DNA of 64,000 nt from the IMG/VR virus record IMGVR_UViG_3300042564_002372, positions 45,828-109,827 of that record; one strand, 5' to 3'. Below the pieces are notes generated by a model. That model ran no database searches. It was given only the letters and a program-made list of their open reading frames with translations, and had not been told where the DNA came from. The DNA is from a virus. The position numbers and the translations under genes are program-made. Below are positions 17,901 to 26,300 of the stretch, piece by piece (position 1 is the stretch's first letter; every line of letters starts with the position of its first letter).

Positions 17901-20621
17901 TTCTCTGTTCCAGTTATTGATTGGTAAATCATCACCAACAGCTTGTACACCTGGAATTAAATATCTAGATATGTCGAGTTCTCTTTGTTTGATTCCTTGA
18001 TTATCAGGAACACCTACGCCATAATTATAGTCAGCTATAGAGTTAAAAGAGTAAGCATAATTCTTTCTAGTGATGCCATTGATATAGATAGTTAAATAAG
18101 ACTGATATGCAGTGAACATAGCTGTTGCACTGAATGGTGTAGTGATACCTCCAAGTCTAGCAGAACTATCAAGAGCAGCCTTTTGTGCAGCTTCAGAGAG
18201 CAATTTATATTTAGCATTGTCTTTCACTTCTACAAAGTGAGCTTTACCAGTACCAAACATTACACTTTCAAGCTTGAGAATGTCTGCTAGGAATGGTTGA
18301 CCAAATGATGTCTCTGGGGAGTTGAAGATTTGTCTATATCTATTCTCATCTTTAAAACCATCAAGTAGTGTTGTGTTACCACAATTTGCGTCAGATCTCA
18401 CTTTTGATATCAAACGTATTTGAGAAGTTGCACAATCTGCTGTACATATCACTGCTGTATCAGCAACTACCTCAACAGTAACTTCTGAAGCACCAACACT
18501 TCTAACTGTTGGTCCTAAAAATCTATCATCATAAGATGCTGTAAATGTAGCAAGTGCATAATCATCTAATTCATAGACATCATAGTCAGCATATCCTACA
18601 TCGCCTGCACCAATGATAATTGTTGGCTTTCCAACAGAGCAAATCTCGTCATTCTGTATAGAAGTGTAATCCTTGTAGACAAGTTTGTTATTCTCGCAAG
18701 AATAGTATTGAATTCTAGCCAATGGAGCACCAGTAATTAGGTCAATTCCTAGGCTAGTGATGATTACATCAAATGGCTTACACTCACTCTGGTAAGCATT
18801 GTTTGTTGTTGTAAGGAATGGATCTTCGTTAAGATCGTTGTAAGGATAGTTAGGGAAATAGAACGATTGTTCTTCTCTTTGATACTCACCAACGTTTCTT
18901 AAAATACCTTTAGCAACAATAGACTTATTAACACTTCTATCACCACGAACAATCTTAAATCCTACAATGTCAGCTTTCTGATCATCTGTAAGATTTGATA
19001 TTTGAATTAGATTTAATATTTGAGAAGGATCAAGTTTTACACCAATAGGAAATACAGCATCATTCCCCATCACCATTGATTGTGGTGTGGAGAACACTTT
19101 ACTTTCATAAATAGCTGAGATGTTTACATCTGGGAACTTGTGGTGTCTGATTTTTTGTCCTGCAAGGTTTCCCCACACGTCTGTGTTGCATGGATACTCT
19201 TCAACAGATTCCCAATAGGCAAATTCGCCAAATTGATATGGTCCTTTGTAAGCATCATTTGCTGAATATTCTGAAGAGAATCCTGTGACAGAAGCTGTGT
19301 TATAAATCTTCCAATACGGTGCATCATTAGTTAATGGGTCTGGTTCTCCTATAAAATCTGGGTTAGTATCAGGGATTCTTGGCAAGAGTTGCTCAAAAGA
19401 TGTAATAGCTCTACCTGGAATGTGAAAACCATCTGTTTGTTTTCCATTCTTCAATAGAAATACAATCTCAAAAGCATACACTTCATCACGAAGATATCCT
19501 CTTAGATTCGTTGCGTTTATTTCGTTTGCGTAGTTCTCTGTTGGAGGAATTCTCCAAGATTCCCATTGCAATGTAATTTGACTAGCAATTTGTTGATAGT
19601 TGATTCTATCAATAGACGTTAACTGATCCCATACAAGAACATCTTGGACAGCAGTTAAGTCTTGAGCAATCTCATAGAATGGAAACTTCTCAAAGATGTC
19701 AGCAATGTCAAGAACAATTGTTGATTGACCTGTGTATGTAATCTGTCTAATACTGTTGTCAATAAAGTATGTACCAACAAGATCAACAGATGTTACACCA
19801 TTGATTGTTTTGATTACAGCAAGATTGAAATATTCAAATTGTCCAGTTGTATCAAGGTTGTCAATAGTAACAACAATAGACTTTCCTACAGGATAGTTGA
19901 AGTTAACTGATGTAATAAACTCATCAGCAATAGGTGTAGGATTGGTAACTGAGTAGTAGGATGTGAATGGATTACCAGCTGGATCAGAATACTGAATAGC
20001 AAACTGATATGTACCAGCAATAAGGTTTCCACCACTAACAACGTCAGTGATTACTATCTCAGGAATGTTAAAGTTAGGCTGAAGCTTGAGTTGATTACAA
20101 TCAAGATCATCTGTATAGATTGGGCTACAAAGAGGACTTCCTGATCTAAGAATCTTAGGAATGTCATCAATGTCCAAGTATCTTCTAGGGTTGTAACCAT
20201 CTGTCCAATAAATCTCTGTATTACAGTTTGTGATTCTGTGGACAATCTTATGTATAGGATAGTTGATGTTGAAGTTTAAGCAAGGAGCATTTACCAACAC
20301 TCTATACACACAATCATTATTATCCATGTAGCCAATCTGGCTATCTCCTGTGGAGGGATTAGTAATGAAGAATATGTGTTTGTTCTTTTCTATAATGAAG
20401 TGCTCACCTATAACAACAAATCCTTCAGGTACACGAAGACAAAATTCGTTACCAGATTCGTTCTGATAGTTTACAGAATTAGAATCAAAGTTTTCAACAG
20501 CAGCGTTTAGAGCATAAGTTAGCCTCCCCTTTTGAATTTGATTCAGTGACTGATCAAGATTCAATCCTGTAGTGGCATTGTTATACTCCTGTCTGACGTT
20601 ACCTTCTTCTTGCTCAGCCAT
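14928..20621 (-). CDS. Tail muzzle / tail-stabilisation protein with poly-Thr modular C-terminus, 1897 aa
   Basis: Residues 1 to about 1490 are a continuous beta-rich protein full of short repeats of the propeller type (for example NCNTEIYWTDGYNPRRYLDI; ENKHIFFITNPSTG-like strands). Length, position directly after the ring genes and the N-terminal GLNLDQSLNQIQKGRLTYA motif fit the crAss-like tail stabilisation/muzzle protein that closes the distal tail (P22 gp10-like role). From about 1494 to 1897 the architecture changes to Cys-containing modules of 30-90 residues joined by Thr-rich linkers of 7-25 residues. Module 1 (FYSFLLNSTPNLSTGPLAC...) resembles the C-terminal half of the protein at 28452-28961. 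The modular tail is probably exposed and variable. Confidence 0.75.
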   Translation of the reverse strand: MAEQEEGNVRQEYNNATTGLNLDQSLNQIQKGRLTYALNAAVENFDSNSVNYQNESGNEFCLRVPEGFVVIGEHFIIEKNKHIFFITNPSTGDSQIGYMDNNDCVYRVLVNAPCLNFNINYPIHKIVHRITNCNTEIYWTDGYNPRRYLDIDDIPKILRSGSPLCSPIYTDDLDCNQLKLQPNFNIPEIVITDVVSGGNLIAGTYQFAIQYSDPAGNPFTSYYSVTNPTPIADEFITSVNFNYPVGKSIVVTIDNLDTTGQFEYFNLAVIKTINGVTSVDLVGTYFIDNSIRQITYTGQSTIVLDIADIFEKFPFYEIAQDLTAVQDVLVWDQLTSIDRINYQQIASQITLQWESWRIPPTENYANEINATNLRGYLRDEVYAFEIVFLLKNGKQTDGFHIPGRAITSFEQLLPRIPDTNPDFIGEPDPLTNDAPYWKIYNTASVTGFSSEYSANDAYKGPYQFGEFAYWESVEEYPCNTDVWGNLAGQKIRHHKFPDVNISAIYESKVFSTPQSMVMGNDAVFPIGVKLDPSQILNLIQISNLTDDQKADIVGFKIVRGDRSVNKSIVAKGILRNVGEYQREEQSFYFPNYPYNDLNEDPFLTTTNNAYQSECKPFDVIITSLGIDLITGAPLARIQYYSCENNKLVYKDYTSIQNDEICSVGKPTIIIGAGDVGYADYDVYELDDYALATFTASYDDRFLGPTVRSVGASEVTVEVVADTAVICTADCATSQIRLISKVRSDANCGNTTLLDGFKDENRYRQIFNSPETSFGQPFLADILKLESVMFGTGKAHFVEVKDNAKYKLLSEAAQKAALDSSARLGGITTPFSATAMFTAYQSYLTIYINGITRKNYAYSFNSIADYNYGVGVPDNQGIKQRELDISRYLIPGVQAVGDDLPINNWNRESSVFVKTNEDTTALPFPNQSPNMLSGTTSIVSDRSRFTISEIGNCGTPAKEEPIQVVSYYASLKDMIINQWGQIYSYETIDTGYQYIINSPNPTTTVFGGDTFISRFAFKTKLPFFIDNRVNAPDDSDIFYDEIGNVAYPRYWHSARSILENYSIPGQGVMANIISYKAHNFDCPNEVGTDVIISTSTTTTTSTTFPQGGSGGVTPSSTITYYDGYFYLFAYGIPNFYCESSYNLDLRQAFNNREGDFWPHVSTDIPDDWLQQSFVPIAQDNTYYYNTTFSKQNRENTFTHLPPDWEARLCFTNYPFRTIYSDAQNIDADNRVNNWLIYRAISYFDFPQNYGNLISLDGIQNKAILARFENKTLLYNNLLTIDTSNPQAAYVGNPLLFRGAPPIDFAETDLGYVGSQHRMLLKIPQGQITVDAKRAQVFLIQGTQVTDLSGFGSGMNRFFVEHLPFIIYKNFPEVNIDNHFKGIGLHGVYDAVYDRVIITKLDYAPKSKNILYDPVEQSFYINNIVNGLTIRQDISLSDEEYFCNVSWTLSFNMNTNSWISFHSYLPNFYIAENNFFYSGQNNCCEDFDFLVGTLVANPTTTTTTSTTRLTTTTTSTTVAPLQCNITATVREINCSLAGVGVIVSLDCILVGPTTTTTSTSTTTTTSTSTTSTTTTSTTSSTTTTTTTAAPTTTTTTTTATPTTTTTTTVAFYSFLLNSTPNLSTGPLACADYAAFNRATFYASSTNGPNIVSGTFLYTDSSLTTPIPDGYYSDGTNYWFFQSGSTSDNGTPCSTTTTTTTTATPPTTTTTTATPRYTFFVYDIDVNCDTTNPQPFWSFTNYANGFYYINGNLSTLYSLQSGAHTNYTNEITQVFAGTCGTTTTTTTIPTTTTTTTTEAPTTTTTTTENPITPTTTTTTSTTTTTTTTQIPADCHILTSAPFGGCTFVFKNENGVTITYNIPPQDEGLCFIACVTEVISDDCGFLSQGVGCFDPECNCPS

Positions 20622-20626
20622 AGGTA

Positions 20627-21604
20627 TTAATTATATCTTCTTCTGTACCCCCAACGATTTGTTCTGTTAGGAAGCTCATACATAGCAAATTTATTCAATT
20701 GTTGTCTTATTCTACGCTGCTTAGCCCAGACATCTTGTTTCTTAATTTCAATGTCTGCCATGATGAATGCCTCGTCAGAAAGACTCTTGTAATATACAAG
20801 CTTTTGTTGAAGCTGATTAAATGTTTCATCATTGGTTTGATTAACCAACATTTCAAACACTTTGTATTTAATAAAGTGTTCTAGATATTCTCTAATACGA
20901 TAATTATCAGGAATAAGCTGGTTTCCAAGACTGTCGTAATCTTGAGCATAGAAAACAAGGTGGACAACACCATTTCTGAAATTTGTAACGAACTTGTTGT
21001 CTCTAATATCGAATGAATCATAAGTAGATGAACCTGGTGTAAAGTTATGAATTGGAACAGATCCTTGACCATACATCTCCCAGTTTTCTGTATAGTTAAC
21101 ATCACAATGTCCTCTTGCAGAAATGTTTCCTGGCTTTAGAAGATATTGTCTCTGGTAGGTCATTGCTGTCTCATTGTTTGTCTTGTAGACAGTTTGCATG
21201 AACTCAGGCATACAAGAACCATCACATCCTACATTTCCACAGCAAGGGCTTTCAGGAGAACAAGCTGTAGTGATTGGACTCACCTGTATAGTGGTTTGTG
21301 TAGATGCTTGAGAATAGAATGAGTTAGCTGTTTGATATGGGAAACCATTAACAACTGTACACATCCATGCTTCACGAACAGCATAAAAGTTATCTGGAAG
21401 TCTTGCTTCGAAGTTATCAACAACAAGAGCTGTCTCAGCTATCACGTATGTAGCTCTTCCCAGCTTTCTAAGACATTTGTCTAGATAGGTGGGGAATAAT
21501 AGATCATCTACAGCACCTGTATCAAAGTAGCTTTTCAATTCTTCTTTGACAGTGGAGTAGATTGGATCTGGGCTTACGAAGTTAAATTTATAGTAATAGC
21601 TCAT
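20627..21604 (-). CDS. Tail ring/connector protein, 325 aa
   Basis: Lies between the muzzle gene (five-base gap) and the HU-like tail gene. The N-terminus (YYYKFNFVSPDPIYSTVKEELKSYF) and the helical C-terminus (LEHFIKYKVFEMLVNQTNDE to KKQDVWAKQRRIRQQL) bracket a Cys-rich insertion (TTACSPESPCCGNVGCDGSC, about residues 112-131). The central RLPDNFYAVREAWMCTV resembles the beta-core of P22 gp4-like tail accessory proteins, and the Arg-rich C-tail (NRWGYRRRYN) is typical of head-tail connector proteins. In crAss-like phages several ring proteins of this type stack to form the tail barrel; which ring this one forms is not resolvable here. Confidence 0.65.
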   Translation of the reverse strand: MSYYYKFNFVSPDPIYSTVKEELKSYFDTGAVDDLLFPTYLDKCLRKLGRATYVIAETALVVDNFEARLPDNFYAVREAWMCTVVNGFPYQTANSFYSQASTQTTIQVSPITTACSPESPCCGNVGCDGSCMPEFMQTVYKTNNETAMTYQRQYLLKPGNISARGHCDVNYTENWEMYGQGSVPIHNFTPGSSTYDSFDIRDNKFVTNFRNGVVHLVFYAQDYDSLGNQLIPDNYRIREYLEHFIKYKVFEMLVNQTNDETFNQLQQKLVYYKSLSDEAFIMADIEIKKQDVWAKQRRIRQQLNKFAMYELPNRTNRWGYRRRYN

Positions 21605-21606
21605 CT

Positions 21607-22086
21607 TTAATTACGATTCCATGTTGCATAAATATGTTGATACTTCTCGTCAACTTTCAGATAGTGGTTAATCAATCTAGAGTTTTGTCTTGTTGGTTTG
21701 AATAGCCACAAGTCAGAAAACTTAAATCTACAAGATCTTTTAAACCACTTCCATCCAAAGAAATATCCTTCTGTATGGTAGTTGAAGTTGTAAATATACT
21801 TTCCCTTCTCTCTAGTTTTTTTCCAGTCGATTGGAAGATTTATATACTCTTTACCATTGACCACTGTGGTCTTCACTCTTTTCTTTTTGTTGATTGCAAA
21901 GTCTCCTATTCCACATGGGAGTTTTACCTTCTCCCCTGTTTCAAGCATGTGTTCAACAAACATCTCATTGAAACCATAAACAACTCTCTTCCAGTCATCG
22001 AAAGAGAGGTTTATTTCAGGTTTCTCACTCTTGAAATTATTGTAGTTTTCTTTTGAGGCACTTCGCCAATCTATTGGTACTCTCAT
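21607..22086 (-). CDS. HU/IHF-like protein within the tail operon, 159 aa
   Basis: Residues 30-70 (DDWKRVVYGFNEMFVEHMLE, then GEKVKLPCGIGDFAINKKKR) match the HU/IHF pattern of two helices followed by a 'G-x-x-V-x-L-P-G-x-G-x-F' beta turn and basic strand. The C-terminal half is aromatic and basic (GYFFGWKWFKRSCRFKFSDLW), unlike bacterial HU. Its ATG overlaps the upstream stop (ATGA) and it precedes the 325-residue ring gene, so it is co-expressed with tail proteins. IHF-like proteins at this locus are a known crAss-like trait. It could act as a structural tail component with a reused HU fold rather than as a chromosomal protein; this is inference. Confidence 0.65.
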   Translation of the reverse strand: MRVPIDWRSASKENYNNFKSEKPEINLSFDDWKRVVYGFNEMFVEHMLETGEKVKLPCGIGDFAINKKKRVKTTVVNGKEYINLPIDWKKTREKGKYIYNFNYHTEGYFFGWKWFKRSCRFKFSDLWLFKPTRQNSRLINHYLKVDEKYQHIYATWNRN

Positions 22087-22811
22087 CTAAATTGTGGGGC
22101 ATTAGGTGATTGACCATCTATTCCATCATCAGTCATGTCAGTCTTCAGATTGAAATAGCTCTGTAGAAGCTTCTGTGAGGTTAAGTCTAACACTTGCTTC
22201 TCCAAGTATCCTGGGAGAGCAAACTCTTTATCTAGAGGGTTCTGACAAAGCTGGTCAGTCGTATAACTTGGAGTTCCACATCCGCATTCTGGGTACATGA
22301 TGCTATTAGGTATATCTTCTTCAAAAAGAGCTACAAACCTAACAGCCTGTAATGCTGGATTGCTGACATAAAGATAACCATTTGAAATCCAGAAATACTG
22401 TTCTTTTTTAATAACAGGAAGTTTTAATAGGTTGAGATAACGATTGACAGTTATCTCTTTTATCTTAGTGCCTTGTCCAGACATTGCGTTTATTGAATAA
22501 ACACCTTGAATGACATATTGATAATTTCCTTCAGATATTCTAGGAAGTTGATATTTTGATCTTGCAACAGAGCAAGGATCTGCATAATCGCAGCATTCTG
22601 AGATGGGCACCTCACACATTTCCAAACATGGAATTGTTGTAAAAAGTGTATCTGTTGCCCAAAGTTTTCTAAGATTGGTTTCTCTTTTTATCAACAATAA
22701 TGCATTATTTCTCACCTCAGAGGCAATTGCTCTGTCTGTGATGAGACTATCCGTTGACATGATCTTGTGTGTTGCTCGCACATCAGATACTAATTTTCTT
22801 AATGTTGACAT
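22083..22811 (-). CDS. Tail ring / P22 gp4-like tail accessory protein, 242 aa
   Basis: First gene of the tail barrel sub-block, after a terminator and a promoter-like site. The helical start (STLRKLVSDVRATHKIMSTD) followed by DSLITDRAIASEVRNNALLLIKR is typical of tail-tubular/gp4-like proteins. The central portion has several Cys (CLEMCEVPISECCDYADPC) and a Cys-Gly motif (YPECGCGTP). The C-terminal helix (GYLEKQVLDLTSQKLLQSYF) is like that of the 243-residue protein at 32323-33054 (ELEEYLEDELVDLTVQNLAMY), suggesting the two rings are distant paralogues. Role: tail barrel assembly below the portal, inferred from family and place. Confidence 0.65.
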   Translation of the reverse strand: MSTLRKLVSDVRATHKIMSTDSLITDRAIASEVRNNALLLIKRETNLRKLWATDTLFTTIPCLEMCEVPISECCDYADPCSVARSKYQLPRISEGNYQYVIQGVYSINAMSGQGTKIKEITVNRYLNLLKLPVIKKEQYFWISNGYLYVSNPALQAVRFVALFEEDIPNSIMYPECGCGTPSYTTDQLCQNPLDKEFALPGYLEKQVLDLTSQKLLQSYFNLKTDMTDDGIDGQSPNAPQFR

Positions 22812-22844
22812 CTTGTGTTACTGATTTTCAGAGTTATATCTACT

Positions 22845-22852
22845 CAAATTTA
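22845..22852 (-). promoter_or_regulatory. Promoter -7-like element upstream of the tail-ring operon
   Basis: On the minus strand the bases read TAAATTTG, matching the Bacteroidetes -7 form TAnnTTTG, 33 bases upstream of the ATG at 22811 and just downstream of a terminator. No good -33 TTG at the usual spacing is visible, so this is only a candidate. Confidence 0.3.
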
Positions 22853-22865
22853 ATCATTTTTCCAA

Positions 22866-22897
22866 ATAAAAACTCCCAGACATTAAATGCCTGGGAG
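22866..22897 (-). terminator. Intrinsic terminator after the 108-aa gene
   Basis: On the minus strand CTCCCAGGCA pairs with TGTCTGGGAG (ten pairs, one G-U; 22888-22897 with 22873-22882) across a 5-base loop, followed by a TTTTTATTT run. It separates the appendage cassette from the tail-ring and cargo genes. Confidence 0.85.
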
Positions 22898-22953
22898 AAA
22901 CTCTACAAAACCAATAAAGTAGAGTTTATTTAATTTAGTTGAAATTGGTTTTA

Positions 22954-23280
22954 TTATTCACCTTCTACAATAGCTGTAGTTGTGCTAGTGGTAGTTGGTA
23001 CAGGGGGAATATAATCACCTGTGATGGTTAGGTTCAGCTGTGCTGCAACCCAATCCCATGCGTAGGAGTCCACTTCCCACTGAGTGTAAGCTTCGCCTGT
23101 CATATTCAAGTTTCCCTGAGCTACTTGTTGGCCTACATAACCCTCTGCTGTTTCAGATAGTAATTGATAATAAAATGTTGCACTTGTTCCTAGTGTTACA
23201 TTAATAGCATAAGCATTTAGAATCTTGGCCTCAATCACTTGTCCATTGTCCCAAATTGATACGGGTTCGATTGTTTTCAT
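22954..23280 (-). CDS. Small appendage-cassette protein with Thr-rich tail, 108 aa
   Basis: Last gene of the appendage cassette, 24 bases after the long fibre gene and followed by a terminator. Residues 1-90 form a beta-rich domain (VIEAKILNAYAINVTLGTSATFYYQLL...) ending with a helix (EVDSYAWDWVAAQLNLTI). The C-terminus is PVPTTTSTTTAIVEGE, a short version of the Thr tails found on several neighbours. The 'x-N-x-T-L-G-T-S-A-T-F-Y-Y' core and placement after a fibre gene suggest a fibre accessory or chaperone-like subunit, without direct proof. No known family recognised. Confidence 0.6.
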   Translation of the reverse strand: MKTIEPVSIWDNGQVIEAKILNAYAINVTLGTSATFYYQLLSETAEGYVGQQVAQGNLNMTGEAYTQWEVDSYAWDWVAAQLNLTITGDYIPPVPTTTSTTTAIVEGE

Positions 23281-23304
23281 TTGTTTGTTTGTTTTAAAGT
23301 TATT

Positions 23305-26300
23305 TTATAATGCTGCTGCTCCTATTGTAAATAGTGCTCCATTAATTTCAACAATTATTTGATGTGTCTCACCTGGCTGAGTTCCTATTACTGCTCTTCC
23401 TAATTTCCAAAATCCAGAAACATACCCTGTATCAAGAACTCCTGTTCTAATGGCTCCATTTATCTCTAATTTAGCTCCTGTACTTGTTGTCGTTCCAATC
23501 AGCACGTTGCCACCAGTAGTAATTGATAAATAATTAGTTGGCCAACTTGAAAATGTACTTGGTGAATTATTTGCTCTATATCCTATTCCAAAAGAATCTG
23601 CAACTCCCCAAGCAGCGGTTACCTGACCTATAGCCCAACTATGATTGGACACATTGCTATAAAATAAAACAGAAGGTCTGTCACCACCTGTTGAACCTGT
23701 AGAAAAATCAGATACAATACCATAACTATGATTACCCTCTCCATTTCTAACTTTCAATGCAGGAAAATAAACTCCACCAGCAGATTTGCTGTTGTTTATA
23801 TTTACTAAACCTTCATTGTTTGTGGAATCACCAATAACAGATAATCTTGATAATGGGCTAGTAGTTCCAATACCAACATTTCCATTCTCAGCAATAGTTA
23901 ATTTTGCATCTGCTAGTGTTGCACTACCAGCACTACCTTGAGGACCATTTAAAATATGTATCTTACCCTGTGCATCATTAGCCGTTAAGTCTGTTCTTTG
24001 AAATACAATAGCAGACTTTCTATATGCAGTGTTGGATTCTCTATATCCAAAATGGATACCTGACCACTGACCAATCCCCATTTGAGAAACCCCTACAGAA
24101 ACAAAATCATTAATATTTGATATTGCTTCCAAAGGTTTTTGAGGACTAATTGTTCCTACACCTACATTTCCATAAAATACAGAACTTTGATCTCCTCTAA
24201 AATCAGCAACATTTATAGGAACAGCATTACCTGTAGTACCTGGATATGCTCTAATTCTTAAAGTATTAGTTACGGCAGATCCTGCTGTTACAGTTGCATC
24301 TATACCAATCCATCTATTTACAGCTCCTGTTCCACTTTGTAAATCTGCTGCAAATCCGTATTTAATTAAATTTTCAAAACTCCCATCAACCCCACTAACA
24401 CTGCAATATTTTGCTATTTCTCCTGCTACTGAAAGTCTTTGAGCAGGATTAGTGGTATTAATTCCAACATTGCCATCTTGAAAAGCATACAACATTGAGG
24501 AGCCTGTAAACTTTATAGTGAATCCGTTTGAATATCCACTTTGTCCTGCTAAAAATATATCTCTTGCTCCTCCTGCTGAACCAACAGCAACAAGTCCATA
24601 TCCTGAAGTTCCTGTTGAAGTTATTATAGCAGCATTAGCACTTGATGAAGCTAAAAATTGTGCAGCCGTCACACTACTTGAAAAGCTAGCATTTCCTGTA
24701 TTTGGTACAATACGTAAAACGGTATTATTATTAGCTACATCATAAATACTAAAGTCACTATTATTAGCAGCATTTAGACCACCTACTAAATCCCAACTAT
24801 TACCACTTGTGCTATTTTGTAGTCTTAATCTTACGTTTGATTGGTCGTTATCATTAACAATAAGTGAAGGTGTTGCAACTCCACTAACTCCAAATAAAGC
24901 TTTTTTTGCCTGAACACTATTGCTAAAGGTTGCTGCGCCTGATGTATTAATTGTTAATAAATCAGAATATGATATTGTATTTCCTGCTGTTCCTGCGGCA
25001 TATCTTATCCTAAATAAATTTGCATTCCCAAAATCTGCCATCCAAGATGTATCAGTTACTTTAAACTGATAGGTATTGCCTGTTGAAGTATATTGAATGT
25101 TGTATCCTAATGCTGGATATCCACCTCCTGATAGACCTAAATCTACAGTACCAATCGTATTTGTAACTGCTGAAATATTCCCAGCAGATATGTTTCCGTT
25201 AACCTGCAACCTTTGCCCAGCGTCTGTAGTTGTGTTTACAAGTAGGTTTCCAGCTGAACTCATCACCATTCTAGCAGTAGATGCTGTTATATCATAAAGA
25301 TAAAATGAGCCTGAAAAACTACCATTTGCAGACCCAGCTACAGATAATTCATAAGCTCTGCTACTTGTGTTAACTATTGCTAAAACTGTTTGTGATGTAT
25401 TACTACTTGATAATCTTAATCCTGGACTTGTCCCATTTTGAAAAGCACTTCCAAAAATTTCAACTAAGGCAGTTGTATTGCTTGCAGTACCAATACCAAC
25501 ATTTGTTCCATTATCAAATATGTTACTATTACCAATAGAACTTGTGCCTGTAAACTTAGATAAATAGTTAGTTGTACCAGTTCCTGTAACTGTTCCGCCT
25601 CCATCTATTACCTCGATAACATTACCTGAAGAATCAACAGCTAAATTACGAGTTGCAGTTCCTGTAAATGTGCCTGCTCCATAAGCGTTAAGCCTTAACC
25701 CTCCTGAACCATTTATTCTTAATCTTGTGCTACTATCAAGAGCTGACCATGAATTTGCTATTTTAAAACTATCTCCATCAGAATTATCGATGCCTGCACT
25801 CCACCCAATAACACCGTTAATATCCCAAGAAAGAATTGGATCACCCCCTCCTGCCCCTGATGTTCTTAATGCTAAAAATGTATTTGCAGTTGTAATTGAA
25901 CTATTAGTATTATGAATATAAATACCAGGAACATCACTTGAAGCAGGAGATGTATAAGTTGAACCTGAACCTTCAATATGTAATTTAGCTAATGGAGTAA
26001 TTGTACCAAGTCCTATGTTTGTTCCATTGTCAAATAGTAAACTATTCCCAATTGTTGTAGAGCTTGTAAATTTAGTTATTGTGTTAGTTGTTCCAGAAAC
26101 TGCTACAGAGGTTCCAGAACTTCCTGATGTACCTCCACTGCCATTTGTTCCACTAGTACCACTAGTACCTCCAGTGCCTGATGTTCCGCTAGTACCTGTG
26201 GTACCAGATGAACCACTGGTGCCAGCTGTACCGCTAGTACCAGAAGTGCCACTCGTACCTGTTGTTCCAGATGTTGCACTTGTTCCTGACGTACCACTAG